From contig JAQXVO010000023.1 in NCBI GenBank assembly GCA_029224965.1, positions 33,318 through 97,317 on the forward strand: 64,000 bases of DNA. Direction: 5' to 3'. Under the pieces are notes generated by a model, which did no database searches, was not told where the DNA came from, and saw only the letters and a program-made list of their open reading frames with translations. Of the stretch, positions 1 through 8,642 are shown piece after piece. Position 1 is the first letter of the stretch; every line of letters starts with the position of its first letter. Position numbers and translations under genes: made by a program. This DNA is from Lachnospiraceae bacterium (GTDB lineage: Bacteria; Bacillota; Clostridia; Lachnospirales; Lachnospiraceae).

Positions 1-397
1 AGCCGAGCTCGATCAGGAAGGGGATGGACATGGAGCCGACCGCCGCAACAGTTGCCGGCGCCGAGCCGGAAATCGCCCCGTAGAAGAGGCAGGTAACAAT
101 GACCGCGCAGGGAATACCTGCTGTCCGCTTTCCCAGGAAATAGGCGAAGACGTCGAAAATCTTCTGGGAGATCTGGCCGTGAGCCATGATGATGCCGGCC
201 AAGACGAACATGGGAACCGCCAGAAGCGGGAAGCTGTCGATGCCGCCCAGCATGGACCGGATGACATAGGAGCCGCTGGCCGTAAAGCTCGGGTCAAAGA
301 GTCCCGGAAGCACTGCAACGATTCCAAGAGAGATGGAAACCGGAATCGCAATCAAAAGACAGATGATGAAGATGAGAAATATAAACCCTACTGACAT
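1..397 (-). CDS. dctM: TRAP transporter large permease DctM (partial)
   Basis: Only the first 132 codons are present; the gene runs off the left edge. The ATG directly follows the dctQ stop codon (positions 398-400), the usual tight dctQ-dctM coupling. The predicted protein begins with a hydrophobic segment and continues with the glycine/proline-rich membrane pattern of the DctM family, including 'AISGSAPATVAAVGS', a segment typical of this family. DctM is the 12-helix membrane subunit that moves an organic acid with Na+ after capture by a periplasmic or lipoprotein DctP. No DctP is seen here; it may lie beyond the edge. Substrate is unknown, but the neighbouring quinate/shikimate genes make a hydroaromatic acid a reasonable guess. 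Confidence 0.9.
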   Translation of the reverse strand, partial: MSVGFIFLIFIICLLIAIPVSISLGIVAVLPGLFDPSFTASGSYVIRSMLGGIDSFPLLAVPMFVLAGIIMAHGQISQKIFDVFAYFLGKRTAGIPCAVIVTCLFYGAISGSAPATVAAVGSMSIPFLIELG

Positions 398-1063
398 TTA
401 TCTGCCCTCCTTTACATTCGGATCCCAAGCAGGATCATGGTCCTTCTTCGCTGCAGGCTGGTCTGCATTTTCGAAAGATTTTATTTCGGCAGGCTGGTCT
501 GCATTTGCCGCTTCCTGGTCTTCTTCCGCGATCTCTGCCAGGGATTCGGCCAGGTTGCCTTCCTCGGGCTTCTTGACGTCCTTATTGAGAACGATCATCA
601 GATTGATGACCCAGCGCTGAATGATGCGGGCTCCGCAGAGACAGAAGCAGACAAAAGGTGCCGACTGGACCCAGTACATAGGAATGCCGCAGGCCGGTGA
701 GGTCTGGCCGGATTCGATCGTGGTCTGCAGATAGCGCCAGGAATATGGAATCAGAACTGCAAAGAAGAGAAAGGAAATGGTCAGATTCAGAAGCTTGAAG
801 GCTGCTTCTCCACGCCGGGGAAAGATTTTGATGAAGTTATCCACCTTGATGGAAATGCACTTTCTGGTACAGAGGCTGACACTGATGAAGGCCGACCAGA
901 TAAAGAGATATCGGGTGATCTCCTCTGACCAGGACAGGGAATAGCCGAAGACATAACGGGCTATAACCTGAATAATCATGATCACGGCCATGGCCATGAG
1001 AAGAAGAACCATGAGGATCTCCTCCAGATTTTCCTCCAGATACTTTAAAACTTTCATAGGCAT
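398..1063 (-). CDS. dctQ: TRAP transporter small permease DctQ
   Basis: A 221-residue DctQ-type protein with four membrane helices: about residues 15-38, 49-65, 88-110 and 130-150. It carries the family's 'RYVFGYSLSWSEEITRYLFIW' type region (R-Y-V-F then W-S-E-E) near residues 36-56. DctQ anchors DctM in the membrane. The start may be residue 1 or the ATG two codons later; upstream purine runs do not decide it. After the last helix there is an unusually long charged tail (about residues 158-221), rich in Glu, Ala and Asp, which contains a repeated NADQPA unit. The tail is probably cytoplasmic and is not part of the core family. A terminator separates the gene from aroD upstream, so it likely has its own promoter. 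Confidence 0.9.
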   Translation of the reverse strand: MPMKVLKYLEENLEEILMVLLLMAMAVIMIIQVIARYVFGYSLSWSEEITRYLFIWSAFISVSLCTRKCISIKVDNFIKIFPRRGEAAFKLLNLTISFLFFAVLIPYSWRYLQTTIESGQTSPACGIPMYWVQSAPFVCFCLCGARIIQRWVINLMIVLNKDVKKPEEGNLAESLAEIAEEDQEAANADQPAEIKSFENADQPAAKKDHDPAWDPNVKEGR

Positions 1064-1106
1064 TACTACTCTCTACTACCCTATCTTTAAGTGACCCTTT
1101 TGCTTT

Positions 1107-1112
1107 ATTATA
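1107..1112 (-). promoter_or_regulatory. possible -10 element for dctQM
   Basis: Read on the minus strand the bases give TATAAT, about 45 bases upstream of dctQ and downstream of the aroD terminator. No good -35 hexamer sits at the normal spacing, so this is only a candidate. Confidence 0.3.
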
Positions 1113-1150
1113 CTAAAGTATTTCACAAGAAAAAAGCCAATATTGATAAT

Positions 1151-1182
1151 AAGAAAGGGCACAAGTCCAAAGACATGTGCCC
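1151..1182 (-). terminator. terminator after aroD
   Basis: GGGCACA and TGTGCCC pair perfectly, with an inner GTC/GAC pair and a CAAA loop. On the minus strand the hairpin is followed by TTTCTT. It closes the aroE-MFS-aroD transcript and separates it from dctQM. Confidence 0.8.
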
Positions 1183-1220
1183 CGCTATTTAGCTTTTGTC
1201 AGACTGATAAAGAAAACGGA

Positions 1221-1985
1221 TCAGCTGGCATTGTGGATCAGGTTCAGGATGGTATCCAGATCCTTGACATTCATCTGTCCGGGTGCGGAAACCTTGCCGA
1301 CTGCACCGAAGGTTGCAGCGGAACCGAAGACTTCGCCCGAGAGGCGGGAGATCAGGCCGGTGCCTGCCATGGACATGGTGATGATCGGGCGGTCTGCATA
1401 ATCGTTTGCCATAGCCTCGGTTGCCTCAAGAAGAGTCAGAACATCCTTCTTGTTCTTCGGCATAACTGCGATCTTCGGAATATCAGCGCCCAGATCCTGC
1501 ATCTTTCTGAGACGGTAAACCAGATCTTCCTTGGCCGGAGTCTTGTCGAAGTCATGATTGGATGCAACGACCTTGACACCGCACTTGTGAGCGGTCTCGA
1601 TGATATCACGGACATAGGAATCACCGGTAAATGCCTCGATATCCACCAGGTCAACCAGACCGGTCATGGCGATCCGCTTGTTCAGCTCTACATAAGCATC
1701 CGGCTCGATTGCCTTCTCGCCGCCCTCCTTGGAGGTACGGAAAGTGAAAAGGATGGGCTTGTCATCGCCAAGAGTATCACGAAGAGCCTTTGCAGTATCC
1801 TCGACTTCAGCGAAATTGAAAACGCCGTCGAACCAGTCGACACGCCACTCAACGATATCATAACGATATTCGGAGAAGGACTCGGCTGCCTTTACGATTT
1901 CTTCCTTGGTCTTTGCAACGATCGGAACAATGATCTTGGGAAGACCTTCACCAATGACTACGTTTCTTACTTTAACAGTATTCAT
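1221..1985 (-). CDS. aroD: type I 3-dehydroquinate dehydratase
   Basis: Interconverts 3-dehydroquinate and 3-dehydroshikimate through a Schiff base. The 254-residue length fits type I enzymes. Visible family features are 'EWRVDWF' (active-site Glu/Arg region), 'SNHDF' with the catalytic His, and 'KIAVMP' with the Schiff-base Lys; near the C-terminus 'APGQM' matches the closing loop. The start at 1985 is preferred because GAGG lies seven bases before it; an in-frame ATG at 2003 has no ribosome site. It is the last gene of a leftward operon after the MFS carrier (24 bases apart) and aroE. With a LysR regulator and transporters nearby, a catabolic role in quinate/shikimate breakdown seems more likely than aromatic biosynthesis, whose other genes are absent here. 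Confidence 0.93.
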   Translation of the reverse strand: MNTVKVRNVVIGEGLPKIIVPIVAKTKEEIVKAAESFSEYRYDIVEWRVDWFDGVFNFAEVEDTAKALRDTLGDDKPILFTFRTSKEGGEKAIEPDAYVELNKRIAMTGLVDLVDIEAFTGDSYVRDIIETAHKCGVKVVASNHDFDKTPAKEDLVYRLRKMQDLGADIPKIAVMPKNKKDVLTLLEATEAMANDYADRPIITMSMAGTGLISRLSGEVFGSAATFGAVGKVSAPGQMNVKDLDTILNLIHNAS

Positions 1986-2009
1986 ATTTTTCCTCGTATT
2001 CATTTCTAT

Positions 2010-3221
2010 TTAGGCCTCGGCGTTAGCCTCAACCATCTTGGTGTATCTCAGGTTTACGAATACACCGAGAGCAACACCGATTGCGGTAAGAACAATGTTC
2101 ATTACCATAACACCGGACGGGCTCATCTTTGCAGCTGCGGTAAGAAGGGTGTAGTTGCAGAGAGAGGATGCGATCATAACGAGTGCTGTAACGGTTCCCT
2201 TGATCTTAGGGAAGAGCATATTGCAGACAGAGGTTGCGATCTGAAGCAGTCCGCCTGCGCCAGCCCAGCCAATAACGAAAGCGCCGGCCTTCATCATGGT
2301 CTGTGTCGGAGCGATCATAACAAGGATCAGCATAAGCAGGCAGATGACCGGATAAATGACGATGAAACGGACATCCTTGATCTTTCTGGTCAGAAGTGCG
2401 GTTACGATCAGAGCCAGGATGGTTCCCAGGGAGTAGAAGGTCTGCATGATGGAAGGATCAGCCCAGCCGACATTGGTCTTGGCATAGTTCTGTGCACAGT
2501 TGAGCCAGAGCTGGAAGGTACCGGTACAGGTAAATCCGATCAGGATCATGGCAACACTCTCGAAGGAGAAGTGGGTATGCTTGAGACTTGCAATCAGGCC
2601 TTCCTTCTTCTCAGCCTTCTCATCGGAATCGGGAAGGGGTACAAAGAGGATCAGAACCAGAAGTACGATGTAGGCAATACCGCATACATAGAAGAGAGAG
2701 TTGTAGGTAACAAGACCTGCTGCAGTCTTTCCTACGGCTGCGCCGAGGAAGAAAGGCAGAAGCATCTGGGAGATTGCAATGAAGAACTTGATGCCCATGG
2801 TTGCAACACCGGGAGCCTTGTCGAAGATCTCTGCAACTGCCGGATAGATACCGGTATCCAGGAAGGAGTTTGCGATACCGCCGATGATAGCGCAGATGTA
2901 GGCGATCTGATAGCCGCCGTGGGTTCCTGCATTGAAGGCCAGAGCCAGGCCGATCAGGTAGATGGCATAGGAAGCGCCGCCGATCACAACGGAGATACGG
3001 CGTCCCAGCTTATCGGAAAGAGGACCTGCGAAAGGAAGGGCAACCAGACGTCCAAGTCCAAGGGCTGCAGAGATTGCTGTGATGGACATAGCTTCTACGC
3101 CCCAGCTTGCTGCAAGTGCTTCCTTGATCACGGACTGTCCGAGGATGGAACATCCTACGCCGTGAATGAAATAGTTAAGGTAGAGAATAAGTGCCGCGGG
3201 CAGATATTTTTTCTTTTCCAT
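2010..3221 (-). CDS. MFS transporter, probable hydroaromatic acid carrier
   Basis: A 403-residue major facilitator with about twelve hydrophobic helices. The loop after helix 2 reads 'GPLSDKLGRRISVVIG', the classic MFS signature (G-x3-D-x2-G-R-R). A short charged loop (about residues 205-218) splits the two six-helix halves. It lies between aroE and aroD in one leftward operon, so the likely cargo is quinate, shikimate or 3-dehydroshikimate; this is inferred from context only. It is not closely reminiscent of the proteobacterial ShiA/QuiX sequences as far as I can tell. Confidence 0.85.
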   Translation of the reverse strand: MEKKKYLPAALILYLNYFIHGVGCSILGQSVIKEALAASWGVEAMSITAISAALGLGRLVALPFAGPLSDKLGRRISVVIGGASYAIYLIGLALAFNAGTHGGYQIAYICAIIGGIANSFLDTGIYPAVAEIFDKAPGVATMGIKFFIAISQMLLPFFLGAAVGKTAAGLVTYNSLFYVCGIAYIVLLVLILFVPLPDSDEKAEKKEGLIASLKHTHFSFESVAMILIGFTCTGTFQLWLNCAQNYAKTNVGWADPSIMQTFYSLGTILALIVTALLTRKIKDVRFIVIYPVICLLMLILVMIAPTQTMMKAGAFVIGWAGAGGLLQIATSVCNMLFPKIKGTVTALVMIASSLCNYTLLTAAAKMSPSGVMVMNIVLTAIGVALGVFVNLRYTKMVEANAEA

Positions 3222-3310
3222 GAGTTTTTCTCCAATTTAATAAACTTTTCTTCGTTGGGGATTTCTCCGGCCGGAAGATCGCTTCTGACCGGAGGGTCTA
3301 TATTTGATAA

Positions 3311-4213
3311 TTACTCGCCGTACTTGATGCCAAGGACTTCCTTCATGTGCTCAATCGGCATATCATGACCGGTCCAGAGCTTAAATGCTGCAGCACCCTG
3401 GAAGAGCATCATGCCGTCGCCGTTCATCCACTTGCATCCGACTTCATCAGCCATTTCCAGGAAACGTGTCTTCTTCGGAGCATATACGGTATCGGTAACG
3501 ATCAGGTCCGGACGGAGATAGGAAGTATCCGGAAGCCAGGTCTCACCGACATGAGGCTTCATGCCAAGGCCGGTTGCGTTTGCAAGGAGGTAGGAGCTGT
3601 CGATCTCTTTTCTCAGCTGATCCAGATCTGCCAGATCATAAAGGTGAGCCTTGCAGTTGGTCTGCTCGTTGATCTTCTTTACGGTCTCTTCAGCCGGTGC
3701 CCAGAACTCATCCTTACGGTTGAAGATGGAGAGCTCGGCAACGCCGTCCAGGGCTGCCTGAATCTGAATAGCGGTACCTGCGCCGCCGCAGCCGACGATG
3801 GTCATCTTCTTTCCGATGACATCGATGCCGTAGTCCTTCAGGGACTGCATGTAGCCGATACCGTCTGTGGTGTAACCCTTGAGATGGCCGTTCTTGTTAA
3901 CGATGGTATTGACTGCGCCGGACATCTCGGAAGCCTTGTCCAGCTCATCCAGATACTTGCCGACTCTGGTCTTGTTCGGCATGGAAATGTTGGAGCCGAC
4001 AAACTTCATGGCACGAAGTCCGGTGATGGCGTCCTTCAGTTCCTTCTCCTGCTCTTCCTCGGTGTCACCCATACCAACCTCGAAAGCCAGGTATGCATAG
4101 TCCAGCCCCTCGTAGGCAAATGCCTCGTTCTGCATTGCCGGGGAATTGGAATGACGAATCGGGTAAGCCAGAAGGCTTACAAGCTCTGTGTGTCCGGTAA
4201 TTCTCTCACTCAT
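3311..4213 (-). CDS. shikimate/quinate dehydrogenase, YdiB-like (copy 1)
   Basis: A 300-residue member of the AroE family. The substrate site shows 'HSNSPAMQNEAF' (two Ser), 'SMPNK' with the catalytic Lys, and 'TTDGIG' with the catalytic Asp (commonly NTDG). The nucleotide loop is 'GCGGAGTA' and the second strand ends 'FNRKDEFW', which parallels the NRRDEFF of E. coli YdiB, an enzyme that uses NAD or NADP and takes both quinate and shikimate. That suggests NAD use and a degradative direction. First gene of the aroE-MFS-aroD operon, divergent from lysR, with a palindromic operator in the gap. A second copy is at 7764-8642. Confidence 0.92.
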   Translation of the reverse strand: MSERITGHTELVSLLAYPIRHSNSPAMQNEAFAYEGLDYAYLAFEVGMGDTEEEQEKELKDAITGLRAMKFVGSNISMPNKTRVGKYLDELDKASEMSGAVNTIVNKNGHLKGYTTDGIGYMQSLKDYGIDVIGKKMTIVGCGGAGTAIQIQAALDGVAELSIFNRKDEFWAPAEETVKKINEQTNCKAHLYDLADLDQLRKEIDSSYLLANATGLGMKPHVGETWLPDTSYLRPDLIVTDTVYAPKKTRFLEMADEVGCKWMNGDGMMLFQGAAAFKLWTGHDMPIEHMKEVLGIKYGE

Positions 4214-4285
4214 ACTAATCTCCTTTGAATTCCGCTTTTTGAATTCATCCTGTTTTAAGCTGTCAATTTTTATGTGATTTGTGAT

Positions 4286-4303
4286 TTGTTAAAAATTTAA
4301 CAA
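4286..4303. promoter_or_regulatory. LysR-type operator, site 1
   Basis: TTGTTA and TAACAA form a perfect inverted repeat around six bases, between the divergent aroE and lysR genes. It contains the T-N11-A core expected of LysR-family sites. The block TTGTGATTTGTTA (4279-4291) is repeated exactly at 5508-5520 before the flavin reductase gene. Confidence 0.65.
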
Positions 4304-4500
4304 CTTTTGATGATTCAATTATACCTTCTATAAAGCCGCTTGACTAATACCAGTTTTGTCTCGAATCAATAGGCTTTTGCTATTGATGGAGCATATGATT
4401 CTTTCGTTTTTTGCATCAATTCGAAAGGAATCGAAAGAAAAAGTGGGCGGATTTTATGATATATTTAAGGAAAGGAAATCATGACAGGGGGGCAGTTATC

Positions 4501-5406
4501 ATGACCTTAAATCAGCTTTTATATTTCCATCGGGCCGCAAGTCTCGAGCACTTCAATCTGGCGGCGGAAAGCCTGCATATTTCGGAGCCCTCGCTCAGCC
4601 GCTCCATCAATTCCCTGGAACAGGAGCTTGGGGTCTCCCTTTTTGAAAAGACAGGGCGTAACGTCGTTCTCACCAAGGCCGGAAGACTCTTCCTCGAGCA
4701 GACCGATAAGATCCTGCAGGACGTCTCAGAGGCCAAGGTCCGGATGAATGAATACACGACGCTGGGCGGTCACATCGACATCGCCTATGTCGCTCCCCTG
4801 GCCCATCACCTGCTTCCCTCTGTTGTCCGTGCCTTCCGGGAAAAGCCTGGCAATGAGAAGATTACCTTCAATTTCTTCGAGGGCTATACCGATCAGAATA
4901 TCAAGGGTCTGAAGGAACGCCACTATGACCTGATCTTCGGCTCGGGCATCAAAAGCACGGAAGAGATCACATCCATTCCCTTCCTCCATCAGGAAATGGT
5001 CGTCCTGGTTCCGGCGGACAGCCCGCTGGCCCGGGAAGATGGCGATCTGGACGCCTCGGTCTTCTCGGCCTATCCCAATCTCCGCTATGATTCGAGAACC
5101 GGCCTTGGAAAAATCACCAACCGCTTCTTAGAAGCTCATAATATCATCCGAAAAGACGAGAACTTCTTCCCCGATGAGGCCAGTCTGGCTGCCTTCGTGG
5201 CCGGCGGTTTCGGCATCGCTCTGGCTGCCGATTCCGCTCCGGTTCACCGGGACGGCGTTGTCATCCGTCATCTGGCTGCGGAGGAACGCTTCTACAATAC
5301 CGTCTACATGGCCTATCTTTCCCAGATCACTCTGATGCCGGCCGTTCGGAAGATGGTTGACTTCATCGAAAGCGACTGGCAAGTATCTTCTCCGGAGCAG
5401 GTCTGA
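4501..5406 (+). CDS. LysR-family transcriptional regulator
   Basis: A 301-residue LysR protein. The N-terminal helix-turn-helix reads 'FNLAAESLHISEPSLSRSIN' and the linker 'LEQELGVSLFEKTGR' is typical; the C-terminal effector domain follows from about residue 90. The start at 4501 gives the canonical 'MTLNQLLYF' opening and has a G-rich ribosome site; an upstream in-frame extension to 4411 does not resemble the family. It is divergent from the aroE operon and just upstream of the flavin reductase gene. Matching palindromes in both gaps suggest it controls both directions, with a hydroaromatic acid as a plausible inducer. Confidence 0.92.
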   Translation: MTLNQLLYFHRAASLEHFNLAAESLHISEPSLSRSINSLEQELGVSLFEKTGRNVVLTKAGRLFLEQTDKILQDVSEAKVRMNEYTTLGGHIDIAYVAPLAHHLLPSVVRAFREKPGNEKITFNFFEGYTDQNIKGLKERHYDLIFGSGIKSTEEITSIPFLHQEMVVLVPADSPLAREDGDLDASVFSAYPNLRYDSRTGLGKITNRFLEAHNIIRKDENFFPDEASLAAFVAGGFGIALAADSAPVHRDGVVIRHLAAEERFYNTVYMAYLSQITLMPAVRKMVDFIESDWQVSSPEQV

Positions 5407-5514
5407 TTCAGGCTCCTTTTCGATTGGTCTGTATTTAATACAAAAAAAGCATTGATCCCTTTCAAAATAACAATTAGACAATTTCCTTTGCGGCATCTAA
5501 ACTGGTATTGTGAT

Positions 5515-5532
5515 TTGTTAGATTTTTAACAA
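5515..5532. promoter_or_regulatory. LysR-type operator, site 2
   Basis: TTGTTA-N6-TAACAA, the same architecture as site 1, 21 bases before the flavin reductase start codon. With the outer bases the arms extend to TTTGTTA/TAACAAA. The position overlapping the likely start of transcription fits regulation by the neighbouring LysR. Confidence 0.65.
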
Positions 5533-5553
5533 AGCCAAGCAAAGGAGATTCGA

Positions 5554-7557
5554 ATGAAAAGTAAATATCCTCATATTTTTTCGCCATTCACTGTTCAGAG
5601 AATGACCTTAAAAAACCGCATCTGCATGACCCCCATGGGCACCAACTTCGGTGAGCAGAGCGGCCAGATGAGTTTTCTTCATATCAACTATTATGAGCAG
5701 CGCGCCAAGGGCGGCGTCGGCCTGATCACCGTCGAGAATGTCAGCGTTTACTCCCCTCAGGGCTCCAACGGAACCACCCAGCTCCGTCTGGACCGGGACG
5801 ACTTCATTCCCCGTCTCTTCAACCTCTGCGAGCGCGTTCATAAGCACGGCACCTGCATTTCCGTACAGCTGAACCATGCCGGAGCATCCGCCATGTCCTC
5901 CCGTACCGGCGAGCAGCCCGTCTCCGCTTCCAACATCCCCAGCAAAGACGGCGGCGAGGTTCCGCGTCCCCTGGAGAAGGAAGAAATATATACCATCGTC
6001 AAGAAATTCGGCGAAGCTGCCAAGCGTGCTCAGATCGCAGGTTTCGATGCCGTTGAGATCCATGCCGGCCACTCCTATCTCCTGAGTCAGTTCCTTTCCC
6101 CGATCTACAACAAGCGTACCGATGAATTCGGCGGCTCCGCAGAGAACCGTGCCCGCTTCACCCGCCTGGTTATCGATGAAGTAAGAAAACAGGTCGGACC
6201 TTTCTTCCCGATCTTCGTCCGTATCAGTGCTGACGAATTCATGGAAGGCGGCAATACTCTGGACAACTGCATCGATTACCTCCAGTATTTCGGAGACAAT
6301 GTCGATGTCTATGACGTCTCCGCAGGTCTGAACGGATCCATCCAGTATCAGCTGGATGCCAACTACATGCCGGACGGCTGGAGATCCTACATGGCAAAGC
6401 GCGTGAAGGAAGCCTATAACAAGCCCGTCATCACCGTTGGTAATATCCGTGATCCCAAGGTTGCCGAAGATATCCTGGCTCGCGGCGATGCAGATCTGAT
6501 CGGTATGGGCCGTGGCCTGATCGCTGATCCGGACTGGGTCAACAAGGTAGAGCTTGGTCATGAGGATGATATCCGGAAATGTATTTCCTGTAACGTCGGA
6601 TGTGCCGGCCACCGGATCGGTCTCAATCAGCCCATCCGCTGCACTGTTAACCCTGCTGTTAACCACGGCGCAGACTACTACAAGGAAAAGGTAAAGAAGC
6701 CCTGCAACGTTGTCGTTATCGGCGGCGGTACCGCAGGTCTTGAGGCAGCATGTACTGCAGCAGAAGTTGGATGTACCACCTTCCTTCTCGAGAAGAAGGA
6801 TCATCTCGGAGGACTTGCTGTTGAGATCTCCAAGATTCCGGACAAGACCCGTCTCAAGGACTTTCCGACCTACCTCGAGCACAGAGCTAGTAAGCTTCAT
6901 AACCTCTTTATCATGACCAATACTCCTGCTACCCTGGACCTGGTTCAGAGATTCCAGCCGGATGTCATTGTAAATGCAACAGGTTCCAACCCGACCCTTC
7001 CTCCGATCAAGGGACTCCTGGATCGCGTCGATAAGGAGGGCACAAGAGTTGCTACTGTTCTGAAGATGATCGAGCGCATGGACTCCTATCCCAAGGAAAT
7101 GAAGGGTCAGAAGGTTGCCATCGTCGGCGGCGGCGCTGTCGGCCTGGACGTCATGGAATTCTTCACCGAGCGCGGTGCAGATGTCTCCATTATCGAGATG
7201 CTTCCCATCATCGGTAACGGCCTGGATCCTGTCACCAAGTGCGACACCAAGACCAAGATGGAGAAGTACCACGTCCGTCAGATGACCAAGACCGCTCTGC
7301 AGGAAGTCTGCGACGACAAGTTCATCGTCAAGAATCCGGAAGGCGAAATCGAAGAGATTCCTTTCGACTACGGCTTCATCTGCCTCGGCATGCGTGCCAA
7401 TGCTCCGGTTCTTCAGGAGCTTGAGGATGCTTACGCAGACACCAATGTCGAGATCTACAACATCGGTGACAGCCGCAGAGCCCGCCGTATCATCGAAGGA
7501 ACTGAAGAAGGAAGAAATGTCCTCGAGGTTCTGAAGCGGCATGAGTTCCTGGACTGA
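5554..7557 (+). CDS. FadH-like FMN/4Fe-4S/FAD enoate reductase
   Basis: A 667-residue enzyme of the 2,4-dienoyl-CoA reductase/old yellow enzyme family (FadH is about 670). Residues 1-330 form the FMN barrel, with 'EIHAGHSYLLSQFLSP' around 168-182. Cys343, Cys346, Cys350 and Cys363 match the CxxCxxxC...C ligand set of the 4Fe-4S cluster. A FAD site 'VIGGGTAGLEAA' starts near 388 and a second dinucleotide site 'VAIVGGGAVGLD' near 526. Such enzymes reduce activated C=C bonds with NAD(P)H. Its LysR operator ties it to the aro genes, so an unsaturated hydroaromatic acid such as 3-dehydroshikimate is a possible substrate; a dienoyl-CoA or another enone cannot be excluded. Confidence 0.9.
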   Translation: MKSKYPHIFSPFTVQRMTLKNRICMTPMGTNFGEQSGQMSFLHINYYEQRAKGGVGLITVENVSVYSPQGSNGTTQLRLDRDDFIPRLFNLCERVHKHGTCISVQLNHAGASAMSSRTGEQPVSASNIPSKDGGEVPRPLEKEEIYTIVKKFGEAAKRAQIAGFDAVEIHAGHSYLLSQFLSPIYNKRTDEFGGSAENRARFTRLVIDEVRKQVGPFFPIFVRISADEFMEGGNTLDNCIDYLQYFGDNVDVYDVSAGLNGSIQYQLDANYMPDGWRSYMAKRVKEAYNKPVITVGNIRDPKVAEDILARGDADLIGMGRGLIADPDWVNKVELGHEDDIRKCISCNVGCAGHRIGLNQPIRCTVNPAVNHGADYYKEKVKKPCNVVVIGGGTAGLEAACTAAEVGCTTFLLEKKDHLGGLAVEISKIPDKTRLKDFPTYLEHRASKLHNLFIMTNTPATLDLVQRFQPDVIVNATGSNPTLPPIKGLLDRVDKEGTRVATVLKMIERMDSYPKEMKGQKVAIVGGGAVGLDVMEFFTERGADVSIIEMLPIIGNGLDPVTKCDTKTKMEKYHVRQMTKTALQEVCDDKFIVKNPEGEIEEIPFDYGFICLGMRANAPVLQELEDAYADTNVEIYNIGDSRRARRIIEGTEEGRNVLEVLKRHEFLD

Positions 7558-7699
7558 GCTGTTGACTGAATTTACGTAATAAGTTCCCGGACTACCCTTC
7601 TGGGCGGATCTCTGAAGGATAGTTCTGAAGAGAAACTTTTGAGGGATAGCTTTGAAAGATAGCTCTGAAGAGCAGTTCTGTTAAAAACTCTAAAAAAGG

Positions 7700-7742
7700 A
7701 AAACCGGTTTCTGAAGCAATTCAGAAGCCGGTCTTTTTTTTC
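7700..7742 (+). terminator. terminator after the flavin reductase gene
   Basis: CCGGTTTCTGA pairs with TCAGAAGCCGG (one G-U type pair) around a six-base loop, followed by a long T run. A-rich sequence precedes it, so it may also serve aroE copy 2 on the other strand. The 80 bases before it hold imperfect tandem copies of a TCTGAAGGATAG-like unit with no evident function. Confidence 0.85.
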
Positions 7743-7763
7743 ATGATGGTCTATATTTCGCGC

Positions 7764-8642
7764 TTACTCTTCCTTGAAATACAGCTGCTTCAGCTCCTCG
7801 ACCGGCATATCCTTTCCGGTGTAGAGACGGAAAGCGGCCTCGCCCTGCCAGAGCAGCATGCCTCTGCCGTTTACGACCTTGCAGCCGTGAGCCTTGGCAT
7901 CTCTTAAGAGCTTGGTTTCCAGAGGATTGTAAACCGTATCGGCAACAACCAGGCCCTCGTGGAAGACAGACATATCATTGACGATGGATTTATCATCCAT
8001 AGGCTTCATGCCGAGAACCGTGGCATTGATCAGGATCTCACTTTCCAGGATTTCCTTCTTGAAGGCATCCTGATCGGCCAGATCGACAACCTTGACCTCG
8101 CAGGAAGGAACCTCTGCCATGATCTTCTTTGCGGTCTCTTCGATCCGCGGGAAGAACTTATCCTTGATATTGAAGATAGAGATGGCTCTTGCCCCGTCTA
8201 AAGCCGACTGAACCTCGATGGCCGTTGCAGCTCCGCCGCCTCCGACAATGGTGAGCTTCTTTCCCTTGACCTCGACACCGTGGTCCCGGAGATTGTTGTT
8301 GAAGCCGATGCCGTCTGTCATATGGCCGATCAGGCGTCCGTCCTCATTTACAATGGTATTGGCAGCGCCGATGATCCGGGCAGCCGGCGACAGCTCATCA
8401 CAGCCCTTGGCTGCGGCAATCTTGTCCGGCATAGTGACATTCATGCCGCGCATCTTAAAGGTCCGCATAGCCTGCAGAGCCTCCGGCACCTGATCCTCCT
8501 TGATATCAAAGGCGACATAGACATAATCCAGTGCCAGCCGGTCAAATGCGTAGTTATACATAACCGGTGATAAGGAATGTTTGATCGGCGAACCAATCAC
8601 ACAAAGCACGCCAGTTGCAGCTGAAATTCGTTCTGTACCCAT
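7764..8642 (-). CDS. shikimate/quinate dehydrogenase, YdiB-like (copy 2)
   Basis: A 292-residue AroE-family enzyme, paralogue of the gene at 3311-4213. Motifs: 'HSLSPVMYNYAF' for the carboxylate site, 'TMPDK' with catalytic Lys, 'MTDGIG' with catalytic Asp, 'GGGGAATA' for the nucleotide, and 'FNIKDKFF' at the cofactor-selecting turn, again YdiB-like. The start has a clear GGAGG. It is convergent to the flavin reductase gene. No TTGTTA-N6-TAACAA palindrome was found upstream, so it may be controlled separately. Two differently tuned dehydrogenases (for example quinate versus shikimate) is the simplest reading. Confidence 0.92.
   Translation of the reverse strand: MGTERISAATGVLCVIGSPIKHSLSPVMYNYAFDRLALDYVYVAFDIKEDQVPEALQAMRTFKMRGMNVTMPDKIAAAKGCDELSPAARIIGAANTIVNEDGRLIGHMTDGIGFNNNLRDHGVEVKGKKLTIVGGGGAATAIEVQSALDGARAISIFNIKDKFFPRIEETAKKIMAEVPSCEVKVVDLADQDAFKKEILESEILINATVLGMKPMDDKSIVNDMSVFHEGLVVADTVYNPLETKLLRDAKAHGCKVVNGRGMLLWQGEAAFRLYTGKDMPVEELKQLYFKEE

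Noticed and set aside
1143..3368. Long open frame on the plus strand opposite aroD and the MFS gene
   Set aside because: It is an antisense shadow of well-supported genes; the protein has no family features and there is no ribosome site. The same holds for the long antisense frames at 5608-7542, 16512-18545 and 37630-39891.
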